This document shows positions 1 through 10,300 of a DNA stretch of 54,697 nt, in pieces; the stretch's first letter is position 1, and each line of letters begins with the position of its first letter. Source of the stretch: an uncultured Lentisphaerota bacterium (lineage in GTDB: Bacteria; Verrucomicrobiota; Kiritimatiellia; RFP12; UBA1067); assembly GCA_946413265.1 (NCBI GenBank), contig CAMKJU010000017.1:1-54697 (forward strand). The letters run 5' to 3'. Both the position numbers and the translations under genes were made by a program. A model generated the notes under the pieces. That model ran no database searches. It was not told where the DNA came from and worked only from the letters and a program-made list of their open reading frames with translations.

Positions 1-1
1 C

Positions 2-2713
2 GGCGGCGCGGCGATGGCCATCGGCGGCGGCGGCGGCGGCGGTGGTTCCGGCGGCGGCGGCGGCTCCGGCTCGTTCGTCGTCGTGGACGACTGGAACGAT
101 CCGGACAACCTCAACCTCTTCATCTACGACGGACAGGGCGTCCGGGTCGTCGACGAGTGGACCATCCGCGGCGGCGCGGGCGGCAACGGCGGCGGCGGCG
201 TCTCGGGCGGCGGCGGCAAGAGGGCCGACGGCGTGGCTGGCAAGAGCCACGACAACGAGCAGGGCGAGAAATCTTCCACGGCCGGCAGCGGCGGCAACGG
301 CGGCGCGGGTTGCGCCCAGGGCGCCGGCGGCCGCCTCTACGTGCTGCCGTCGGTGGGCTTGAGCATTTCGCCCTACCGCGCCAGCGACGCGCTCGACGCG
401 CAGGCCTTCGTGAACTTCCTCGAGGTGGACGTCACGCTCGACCTCGGGCTGACGAACGCGACGACGGGGGCGGCCGTGACGACCACTTTCAAGCAGCCCT
501 TTGCACACGCGATGAAGGCGCTCGACGACATCGAGGTGGGCGGGGTGAACCCGCGCGTCAAGCGCGCCGGCTACCGGTTCGCCGGCTTCTGGACGGACGA
601 CGGCACGTGCGTCTACGGCCCCGACTACAAGCCGACGATGGTGATGTCGCCCTACACGAAGTCCTTCACGCTCCACGCCCGCTGGGAGGTCGCGCCGGAA
701 ATCCTTTCGGTCACCTCGTCCGGCGACGCGGCGAGCACGCTCGGCGTCTACGGCAACACGGCGGTCACCCTGCGCGACGCGGTGAACGCGCTCGCCGAAA
801 ATCCGCTCCTCGTCGGCACGGACGGCCGCCGGCGCGTGACCTTCGAGATGCTGGACGAGACCAACAGGGTCATCCGCCTCGCGCGGGAAATCGAAATCCC
901 GGCGGGTGTGCGGTCGTTCGAGGTCAACGGACTCAGCGAACTCGAACCGGGCAAGAAGGGCGTCGAGATCGTCGCCGGGGCGAATTCGCGGCACTTCAAC
1001 ATCCTGGGCGGGGCGTCGGACGCCGGCGGCGCGTTCGCGTTCGCGAGCCTGAACTTCTCAGGCGGCAATCCCGGGGACGGCGCCGGCGGATCAATCTGCA
1101 TCAACGGCGCGTCCGTTGACATCGACGCGTGCTCGTTCATCGGAAACCGCACGTCCGGCGCCGGCGGCGCGATCGCGCTAACCGCGACGTCCGATTCCGA
1201 TCTTTCCGTGGACGCCTGCTCGTTCGCGGGCAATTCCGCCTCCGTCGGCGGCGGCGCGGTGTGGCTGTTCGGCAACGGCGTGCGGGCGCTCTTCGTCAAT
1301 ACGACGTTCAGCGGCAATGCCGCGACTGGGACTGGCGGCGGCATCGGCGCCAGCGACGGCGCCCTGCTCGGCCTGATCTCCTGCACGTTCGCGTGCAACA
1401 AGGCGAATGACGGGCTGTCGCTCGCCAGCACGGCGACTGCGGCCGGTGCGGTAAGAGCGGTGAACTGCATCTTCGCCGAAAGGCCTGCCGGCGGCGCGGG
1501 GACGATCAGCGCCGGCGCGGCGGACGCGGCTTCGTTCGACTGGTGTTCGGTCGGCGTCGATCCGGCCCAGGTGTTCGTCTCGTCCGGCGCGGCGGTCACG
1601 CAGGCCGTCGCCGGCGTCACGCACGTCGTCCATCCGCCGCTCGGCGGCGCGCGCGCGGGCAACGAGGACGCGGCGGAGATCTACCACGACCCAGGCTACG
1701 ACAACGTCCGCGCCGTCGGACGCGACGGAACGCGCGTCACGCTCATCGGCCATCCGGACCTCGCGAAGATTCCCTTCATCCTCGACGAGCTCCAGACGGT
1801 GCGGACGGCGCCGACGCGCGGCGCGGTGCGCCTCGCGGTCGGAACCGAGCCGGTCACGGTCGAGCTGGACGGCGTCCTCAACGACGCAAGCGGCCATCCG
1901 AAGGCCAACCAGACGGTCACGACGGCGGTGACGGTCTCCTACAGCGACGGCGAGGCGGTGCCGACGAACATGGTCATCAAGACCGCGGATTACGGCGTCT
2001 TCGGGCTTTCCGTGCCGGTGGACGGCTCGGACGGACTCGCGCACAACGTGACGGGCGTCAAGGTCGACGCGCTCGGCCCGGACAGCATCGCGGTGACGAT
2101 GGCGCCCTACGCGCTCACGGCCGCCTCGGTGGAGCTGCTCGGCTCCAACGACTACATGCCGCTCTACGGCGACGCCATCGCCATCGGCAACGTCGCCGCG
2201 CAGTCGATCTCGGTGACGAATTCCTTCGACGCGCGCGCGGCAGGTTCGTTCACGGCCGGCGAGCTCAAGGGCTTCAAGGAGATCGACCTCGAACACGTCG
2301 CGGTCTCCGGCGGAACGCTCGACTGGCTCGGCGGCAATCTCCCCGCCGCGCAGAGCGACGCCTTCGCCAACCTCGCGGAGATGACGGTCGGCGGCGGCGC
2401 GGACGCGGATGCCGCCGGCACGATCTCTGGCAGCGCGGTCCGCACGTGGACGGCACAAGGCGACGGGTTCTGCCAGCTGCAGGCGCGATGCCAGAATCCG
2501 AAGGCCACGACGCTGAAGATCGACGTCGTCGCCAAGGACAACTCGCTCGTCGCCGAGGTGACGCCGCAGGGAACGCTCGGCACGGCGGACGGCCTGCGCC
2601 GCTTCATCTGGACGGTTCCCGTCCGAAGCGGCGATTCGGTGCGGCTGACGATGTCCGGCGGCGAGCTCACGCTCGTCAAAGCGCAGTTCATCTACTTCGG
2701 CGTGAAGGAATAA
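2..2713 (+). CDS. Glycine-rich, InlB-repeat and beta-helix surface protein (5' partial)
   Basis: The reading frame is open to the window edge, so the N-terminus and any signal peptide are missing; the ATG at 14 lies inside a Gly tract and is probably not the real start. Visible residues 1-110 are extremely Gly-rich. Residues about 180-232 match a Listeria-Bacteroides (InlB B-type) repeat: an aromatic-Gly pattern GYRFAGFWTDDG ending in LHARW. Residues about 340-490 carry repeated short strands of the form CSFxGNxxSxxGGA, as in right-handed parallel beta-helix and polymorphic outer-membrane repeats. The C-terminal 400 residues are beta-rich and unassigned; no PEP-CTERM or barrel is evident. It is followed 43 bp later by another InlB-repeat protein, suggesting a shared surface role. 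The cell-surface or secreted location is inferred from family architecture. Confidence 0.75.
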   Translation, partial: GGAAMAIGGGGGGGGSGGGGGSGSFVVVDDWNDPDNLNLFIYDGQGVRVVDEWTIRGGAGGNGGGGVSGGGGKRADGVAGKSHDNEQGEKSSTAGSGGNGGAGCAQGAGGRLYVLPSVGLSISPYRASDALDAQAFVNFLEVDVTLDLGLTNATTGAAVTTTFKQPFAHAMKALDDIEVGGVNPRVKRAGYRFAGFWTDDGTCVYGPDYKPTMVMSPYTKSFTLHARWEVAPEILSVTSSGDAASTLGVYGNTAVTLRDAVNALAENPLLVGTDGRRRVTFEMLDETNRVIRLAREIEIPAGVRSFEVNGLSELEPGKKGVEIVAGANSRHFNILGGASDAGGAFAFASLNFSGGNPGDGAGGSICINGASVDIDACSFIGNRTSGAGGAIALTATSDSDLSVDACSFAGNSASVGGGAVWLFGNGVRALFVNTTFSGNAATGTGGGIGASDGALLGLISCTFACNKANDGLSLASTATAAGAVRAVNCIFAERPAGGAGTISAGAADAASFDWCSVGVDPAQVFVSSGAAVTQAVAGVTHVVHPPLGGARAGNEDAAEIYHDPGYDNVRAVGRDGTRVTLIGHPDLAKIPFILDELQTVRTAPTRGAVRLAVGTEPVTVELDGVLNDASGHPKANQTVTTAVTVSYSDGEAVPTNMVIKTADYGVFGLSVPVDGSDGLAHNVTGVKVDALGPDSIAVTMAPYALTAASVELLGSNDYMPLYGDAIAIGNVAAQSISVTNSFDARAAGSFTAGELKGFKEIDLEHVAVSGGTLDWLGGNLPAAQSDAFANLAEMTVGGGADADAAGTISGSAVRTWTAQGDGFCQLQARCQNPKATTLKIDVVAKDNSLVAEVTPQGTLGTADGLRRFIWTVPVRSGDSVRLTMSGGELTLVKAQFIYFGVKE

Positions 2714-2719
2714 CGGCAG

Positions 2720-2740
2720 GGCGGTCGCCCCGCGACCGCC
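2720..2740. repeat. GC-rich palindrome (REP-like), copy 1
   Basis: A perfect 9-bp stem (GGCGGTCGC with GCGACCGCC) around the loop CCC sits in the 43-bp gap between two surface-protein genes. The same palindrome with 24 bp of identical sequence recurs in opposite orientation at 42410-42430 inside a pseudogene, so it is a dispersed element and not a gene-specific terminator. There is no T-run. Confidence 0.7.
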
Positions 2741-2756
2741 GGAAAGGAACTGAAAA

Positions 2757-4307
2757 ATGAAAAAGACACTTTGGACAATGCTGGCGATGGCTGCCGCGCT
2801 CTCCGCTTCCGCAGTGGAGGTCGAACTTCTGAAGGACGGTCAAGGCACGGCGATTACCGCCAACTGGAAGAATCCCGACAACAGGTTCGGAATCTGGACT
2901 GACAATGACAATGTGGCGTCTTGGTTCAGGGCGACCTACGAGGAAAGCACGCTGTCGCAGAGCGTGACGCTCTCAGACTGCGGAATCTCGGACGAAGAGA
3001 TACAGGCCGGCATGATCATGACCGCATCTGCAACGGTTTTCACCTACGGAAGCGGGGGCAGTTACGGAGATGGAAGCCGGATCTGCAACGTCAAAGTCTA
3101 TGAATACGACGCGAACGGAACCGTTCTCGCCGTGAATACGGTCATGGACAAGCCGGGGGTGCTTTTCGACGCCACGACTTTTACGACCAATTTCACCCTC
3201 AATCCCGATACGCGCTCCGTCACATACGAGATGAAGGGGCAGGACGTGGTCAATTGGCAGAATTTGTATGGTCCGGCGTTCCGGAACTGCAGTATGAAGG
3301 TCACGCGGAACTCCGACGCCTACAACGTCACATTCGTCTCCGCAGGGGCGACGCTCGATGGCTCGGTCGACCAGCCGCCGGTCGCGACCCGGAGCGGCGA
3401 CTACACGTTCCTCGGCTACTTCACAGAGGACGGGCGGCAGGTCTTCGACGCAAACTACGCACTGGTGCAAGGCTCATTTACGGGCCTGCCGTCCGCCGTC
3501 ACGCTCTACGCAAAATGGGCACCGCCCGAAGGCAGCCTTGCGAAGCTCGTCTATCGTGGGCAGCTGAACCTGCTCGCCGGCGGTCCGGCCGCAAGCGACG
3601 AGAAATACACGAAGAAGATGCATTTCCGCGTCTACGACGGGGCGGAGGCGACGACCCCGCTTTGGAAGATCGACGACCAGGAGGTGACCGTGAACGCCGA
3701 CGGCAGCTTCGTGCACGCGTTCGGCGACGAGACGCTCGCCGCGCTGATCGCGACGGGGCGCGTGACGCACGTGGGACTCGCGATCGGGACGTCGGCCAGC
3801 CTCGCGACCGAGCTCAAGCCGAGGCGCGCGCTCCGGCCGGTCGCCGCCGTCAACCGGGCGCTCACGGCGGAAGGGGCGGCGCTCGACGTCCGCGTCGGCA
3901 GCCTGGCCACCGAAAACGCCCTGGTGTCGGCCGACGCGACGGTGTCGCAGCTCGAAGTCGCGGGGCGGGTGACCGCGCCCGGCGCCGGCAAGGTGGAGGT
4001 TTCGCCGCTCGTGGTCGGCCCGGAGGAACGGACGCGGCTCCTGCGCGGAAACGGCGTCAAGGCGTTTTCGCGGGCGAAGCCGACGGTGCTGGCCACCGTG
4101 TCGTCGGCCCTGCGCGGGCAGGTGCTGGCCACCGCGCCGTCGGACGGCGTCGCGCTCATCTCGAGCCAGGCGTCGGGTTCGCGGGCCCTGCGCTGCCCGG
4201 CGGTCGTGCAGTACTGCCGCAAGGATGAAAAGGTTCGCGCGCCTACGTCCGACGACGGCGGGCTCAAGGTGACGTTCTATCCGTTCATCGGCAAGGAAGG
4301 CAATTGA
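2757..4307 (+). CDS. Secreted InlB-repeat protein
   Basis: 516 residues. The start is supported by GGAAAGGA 6-13 bases upstream. Residues 1-19 form a signal peptide (KK, hydrophobic core, SASA-VE cleavage). The first 180 residues are a beta-rich domain of unknown family. Residues about 186-254 are one InlB B-type repeat ending in TLYAKW. From about residue 264 a YRGQLNL segment followed by MHFRVYDG and LWKIDDQEVTV resembles the YQGRL-type domain found near the N-termini of many bacterial surface and tail-fibre-like proteins; that match is from memory of the pattern. The C-terminal 150 residues are unassigned. It sits between two other large secreted-protein genes on the same strand. Confidence 0.75.
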   Translation: MKKTLWTMLAMAAALSASAVEVELLKDGQGTAITANWKNPDNRFGIWTDNDNVASWFRATYEESTLSQSVTLSDCGISDEEIQAGMIMTASATVFTYGSGGSYGDGSRICNVKVYEYDANGTVLAVNTVMDKPGVLFDATTFTTNFTLNPDTRSVTYEMKGQDVVNWQNLYGPAFRNCSMKVTRNSDAYNVTFVSAGATLDGSVDQPPVATRSGDYTFLGYFTEDGRQVFDANYALVQGSFTGLPSAVTLYAKWAPPEGSLAKLVYRGQLNLLAGGPAASDEKYTKKMHFRVYDGAEATTPLWKIDDQEVTVNADGSFVHAFGDETLAALIATGRVTHVGLAIGTSASLATELKPRRALRPVAAVNRALTAEGAALDVRVGSLATENALVSADATVSQLEVAGRVTAPGAGKVEVSPLVVGPEERTRLLRGNGVKAFSRAKPTVLATVSSALRGQVLATAPSDGVALISSQASGSRALRCPAVVQYCRKDEKVRAPTSDDGGLKVTFYPFIGKEGN

Positions 4308-4383
4308 CTTGAAGGTTGGTTTTGAGCCACGAAGAACGCACAGAAACGTAAAATATTCAGACAGGATTTAAAGGAACAGAGCT

Positions 4384-7300
4384 ATGAAGAGAAGAGTGAC
4401 GATTTCGCTTTTGCTGAGCGCCTTTGCGGCGTTTGCCGACGGGCCGGCGGACACGGATCTCACGCTCGGCGAGGTGGAGCTGCCCGTCTACGTCCACCCG
4501 GACGGCGGCAGCGCCGGCTACACGCAGCCGACGGTGGCGTATCCGATCTCGACCGTCAAAGCGCCGACGGCGCCCGGCGAGAAGGTGACGGTCGTTTCGT
4601 CCAAGGACGCCGCGATGAAGTGGGAACTGGCGGCGTGGACGATCGGCCGGACGCTCTCCGAGCAGCCGCCGGACGCCAAGCTCGGCGACTTCTGCACCGA
4701 CATTCCGTTCGCCCCGGACGAGATCGACTGGGCGGCGACCGTCGCCGCGAACGCCACGGCGATCGCCAATGGCCAGATTGTCTTCAACACAGGCGCGGCG
4801 AACGGATACGAGCGGGTGATCTTCACCGCGAGCGGCGCCACGGAAGTGACCTGGGTCCGCACGGGCGGAGCCACCGTCACGCAGACCTACGATGTCGGCA
4901 GCTCGTCGTCGGCGCGTCCCTACCGCATCTTCGCGACGCGCGTGGACGAGGCCAACTCCGCCGCGTTCATCGACCTCACGGGCAAGTTCGTGAAGTTCTT
5001 CGGCGACCCGAACCTCCTGAAGAGCGAATACGCCGAGACCGCGCCCGGCGTCTCCAACGTCGTCTACGGCATCGACTACAACCCGGCCACGACGAAGATG
5101 CTCACCGTCCGCTACCGCACGAACGAGGAGACGGGCGCGATCGACTGCCCGCAGGGGCAGTTCGTGCTGGCCTACTACGACACCGAGACGAAGGACCACA
5201 TGGTCGCGCACATCGTCGTGGAGATCTGCCCGCCGAACGTGACGACGCTGAATGCCGAGGTCGGCGAGTGCCTGAAGCCAGCCGGGGGCGGCTACGGGGC
5301 GGAGCGGCTGTATGCGGCCGTCGCCGCCGGGCTTTCGACCGAGAACAACGACCCCTATTCGCCGTATCTCGAGCAATACACCGCCGCCCAGGGCAAGGAG
5401 ATGACGGATCCCGACCACGGCAAGCTCTTCGCCATCGCGCCGACGGACGTCTCTACGAGCTCCTCCGGCATGGCCATGCCCTGGAAGGTCGACGTCTTCT
5501 GGCAGACGGAAGACCCAATGAAGACGAAGTGGAACTTCGAGCACGACTGGTATCTCGTCAGCTGGCCCGAGAATCCGCTGCGGGTCGTGGTGCCGCCCTC
5601 GGGGATGCCGGCGGGGTGCCCCATCGTGGTGCCGACGAACTACGTGGCGACGACCGGATTCAAGCTGCCGGCGGATGTTTCGGCCACCTACAACGCCCAC
5701 AAGGGCGAACTCACCCTCAACGGTGCGCACGGCGGCCAAGTCCTCGTCAAGGTCTCGAACGAGAGCGGCGGCGGCTGTCCGTCCTATCTCCCGGTCGAGC
5801 TGACGGACTACCGCGACGCGGCGGTGGCGACGCCGACCGTCTTCGAGTGGCCCGTCGGCGTTGAATTGACTCCGCGCATCGGCCTCGAAGCGGGGCCGAA
5901 GGCGCGGGCGATGTCCGAGCGGGTGGACGACAAACTCCCCGGCTTCATCTACGAGCCGGAGTCCCTTGGACGCAACTGGAACCCGCGCCTCTACCACCGT
6001 CCCGGCGGCTCGCCAGTCCTGTCTTCCGACATCCCGACGTTCGACGACCTGCAGGCCGAACAGTCGTCCGAGGACCAGGAGGACGACCCCTTCGCGTCGC
6101 TCCAGTCGGCGATCTACGGCGTCAATGGCGTTGACAACGCGAAGATCCAGGTGTGGTGGCGCGCGAACTTCCAGACGGAGCGGATGCCCGTTCCGGTCAG
6201 CTATCCGGCGCTCGTGCAGAACTACCGGGTGACGTGGGATGCGACGAAGGTGCCCGGGCTCCTGCCGGAAATCACGCTCGCGTCCCAGCTCGGCTCGGCC
6301 GATCCGGCGATGACCGCCTGCGGCGGGCGCGCGCTCCTGCTCGTCGAGACGAACTCGACGGCGTCCGTCGATCTCGGCGGCCGGCTGCTCGCGGCCGACG
6401 CGCCGTCGGCGATCCTCGGATTCGCGTGCTACGTGTCGCCGGACGGCGACGCGACGGCCGGCCATCTCGCCCGGTGGAGTTTCGGCAATCCCCGCGCGGC
6501 GAGCGACGTCGTGGTCGAGGCGATGCTCGAGTCCGACGGCTCGGACGGCTTCCAGGTGGCGCTTACGACGAACGGCGTGGCGGCGGGCGCCCATCCGATC
6601 AAGCCCGGCGAGTGGACGGGTATCGAGGTCCCGGTTTCCGGCTCCGCCATGGGGCGGGGCGTGACGGTGACCTACGGCGCGTCCGACGCCGCCGCGGGCG
6701 ACTCCGCGACCTTCGTGGCGCTCGACAGTCTCGCGATCCGCTACGGCGACGACTACGCCCTCTACGACTTCAGCTTCACCGCCGACGACCTTTCGACGCT
6801 CGGCGGCGACGGGACGGTCCGCACCGCGACGGACGACGCCGGCAACGTGCTGACGTGCCACAACTGCGCCATCGCCGGCGCGGGCACTCCCAGGCCGTTC
6901 GAGCTGAAGCTCAGGGCGGAGAACGGCGTGTCCCCCGAAATCTACTACGAGAACGACTGGAGCAAGGTCGGCTACAACCCGAACGAGGAGCACGCCTTCG
7001 TGGACGCCGGCAGCGACGGCTACGTCGTCTGGGCGATCCGCGACGACCTCAACAGGGACGCCACCTCCAGGGAGCCTCTGGTGATGGTGATGTATGCCGA
7101 GAACGGCAAGGGCCGCATGCAGGCGTTCACCGTCACGCGGACCTCGATCTTCTATCCGGAAATGGCCAGCGCCGCGCTCGTCGGCAATCAGCTGCTGCCG
7201 CCGGCGCCGATCGGCCGCCTGGCCGGCAGCCAGACGTCCATCGACGCGACGACCTCCGCCTTCGGCTTCGACGACAACGCCGTCGCCTACCGCGACCGCA

Positions 7301-10300
7301 AGAACGGCCTCTGGGCGCGGCGCGACGGCGTCACCGCCGCCAAGTACGGCTACCCGATGCAGAGCGGCTTCTACTTCCCGTCGCTCGCCGAGCAGCCCGC
7401 CGTCGGCACCCCGATCGCGTGGCTCGCCTGCCGGAACGTCGCCAACCCGAGCCTGGGCGACGTCACCAACATCACCGCCGCCGCCAACTGGTACTGGACG
7501 GTGAACTGGCCCACGAACGTGCCCACGCTCAAGATCGGCCAGGTGCTCACCAAGGCGACGCAGGGGCTTCCCGAAATGTGGAACGCCGCGTCGATGGCCG
7601 TCTGCTACCCGAATCCCTCGCCAGCTGACGTCGCGGTCGGGGCTTCGGACGGCGCGCCCGTGGTGAAGCTCATCGACCCGACCGTCGTGCAGACCTCGAC
7701 GAACACGCTTTCCGTCAAGTCGAGCTTCCCCGACGAATACGGCTTCGTCCTCGGCGCGTCCGGGACGACCTTCCTGCGCAAGGGCAAGTACTACTTCACG
7801 GGCCTGCCGCCCTCCATCTCCGACAGGTTCTACGTGACGGTCGAGGACGGCGGCATCCTGAACCCCGGCCTCCATGCGACGATGAACCTCGTCGGCCAGC
7901 TCGTCGAAAAGGAGTCCGGCGGCTCCTACCTCGAACTCAACGTGCTCACGGACGCCGAGCGCGACGCGATCAAGGCGCTGTGCGTCCTCGACCCGGTGCA
8001 GAAGGCGGTGGAGGTCGCCGCCTGGAACGCCGCCGCCGACTCGCTCGCCGTGACGGAAGTGGAGCCGTCCCCCCGGACGAACTTCGGGATCGCGATCCCG
8101 TCCGACGGCCAGAAGGAGATGACGCTCGCCTTCCCGAGCGGGGCGACCTACACCAACTGGCTGAACAAGATCGCGAACGACGATTCCGTGCTTGTGACGA
8201 ACCGTTTCACCGTGAGCGAATTCGAGTTCAGCAATCTCGGCACGCTCCTCACGGTCCTCGCCGGCAAGGAGGCCGACATCCCCGGCGCCGCCTTCGCGAC
8301 ATGGGACGAGGACGACTGCAGGGTCGTGAAAGTGAAGGACGCGCGCCTCGAATACGCCAAGAGCCGCTACGAGGAACTGGGGCTCGACAAATACCTCGGC
8401 CTGAAGTGGGACGACGTCGCGTCCAACGAGACGTCCGTGGCGGTCGCCTTCGTAAAGGGCCGCTTCGACTGGAAGACCGAGGAGAGCCCCGCCGCCAACA
8501 CCTACCTGGCGCGCGACCACTACGCGCTCATCGCGGACGGCACGGGGATCGGCTACGTCACGCTCATCGAGAACGACAACCCCGACCCGACGCAGGTGCC
8601 GGAAGGGCTGCCCGTGCGGATGCACGTCGTCAAGGTCGTCCCCGAACTCTACGCAGACGGCATCGCGGTCCTGAGCGACTCGCTCAACAAGCTTTCGGAG
8701 AAGCTGACGCTCCTCTACCGCACGCCGCTCGGCTCCACGGCGGGCAAATACGAGTTCCAGTGGTGCTATACGACGCCCGACGCGGACGGCGCGGTGCCGG
8801 AGAAGGGGACCTCCTACTGGAAGGACAAGGCCCTGGACGCCGGCCTCGTCTCGGTGCAGCTCGGCCAGAACGGGGCGAACATGCAGGACTACGTCAACAC
8901 CTACTACACGCTCCGCTACCGCCCGGTCAAGGGATCGCAGACGTGGAACCTCCTCGCGGCGGCGCATCCGGAGTGGACGAGCGACGAGCAGTTCTGGAGC
9001 CCGTGGGCCGACGAGCAGCTCGCGGAAGGGTGGCTGCAGCGCGTCCTCAACTCGCTCACGCCCTTCGCGCAGCGCGTGGAGGACTTCTACAACAACCCGA
9101 GCGACATCGCCTTCACGATGCTTGAGCAAATCGGCCGTCCCTACCAGGGCGACGTCGCGCTCAACAACGACAACCTCTCCGAGGTCGGGCTGCTGGAGCT
9201 CTATCAGACCGTCTTCAACCGCGCGGAGTCGCTGCTCATCGCGTCCGGCGGCAACAACATCGACATGTCGAAGCAGCTCCTGCTCGCGCAGACGCGCATG
9301 GGCGAGTTCTACTCGCTCCTCGGCGCGGAGGCGTATTCGGACGCGAAGAACCCGCTCATTTCGGCGGGTGCCGACGGCCAGCAGTTCCCGTCCGGCACCT
9401 TCTCGTTCGCGAACCAGGTGCCGTCTCTCCTCGACGAGGAGCTGGCGCTGCTCCGGGGCCGCACCTCGGCGACGGCGTTCCCGCGCATGACCGAGGCGCC
9501 GCTCTACAACCGCCTCGCCTGGAACCTCACCAAGGGCATCACCGAGGGCGAGCCGGCGTACGTCGCCAACTACGGCATCCGCGCCCGCGACGGCATCCTC
9601 GACGTCAACTGCGCGGCGGCGCAGTATCCGCAGGGCCACGGCGACGCCTGGGGCCACTACCTCTCGGCGCTCACCGGCTACTACCGTCTCCTCCGCAACC
9701 CGTACTTCGACTGGACGGCCGCGATGGGCGAGATGCTGATGGACCAGAAGCTCATGAACGTCGACTACCAGGACGAGCAGAAGTTCGCCGACGCGGCCGT
9801 GAAGCTCGTCCAGGCCGGCACCGACGCGATGGACCTCACCCTGCGCAAGGCCTACAAGGAGAACGGCGGGGACGCCGCGGCCGCCTACTTCGACTCGGAC
9901 GAGGAGCAGGCGTTCGGCTACGGCGAATGGGCCACGCGCACCGGCATGGCCGCCGCCTACAGCTGGATGACGGTGAACGCGCTCCTGCCGACGAACGACG
10001 CGCCCTACCAGGCCTTCACGGACAAGGGCATCTCGAAGATCAACCGCGTGACGGCCTCGGAGTTGCCGGTCCTCGCCTCGTCCGTCCGCGTCATCGAAAA
10101 TAAGCTCAACGGCTTCGAAGCGGGCGCGAATCCGCTCGGCCTTTCCGAGAACGCGATTCCGTTCGACATCGACCCCGACCGCCTCGCGCAGAAGGATTCG
10201 CACTTCGAGCAGATCCTCGAGCGCGCCGAGAAGTCCCTCGCCAACTGCCGTACCGTCCTCGGCTATGCCAGCGAATGCGGCAGCCGCCTTGCCCAGATAT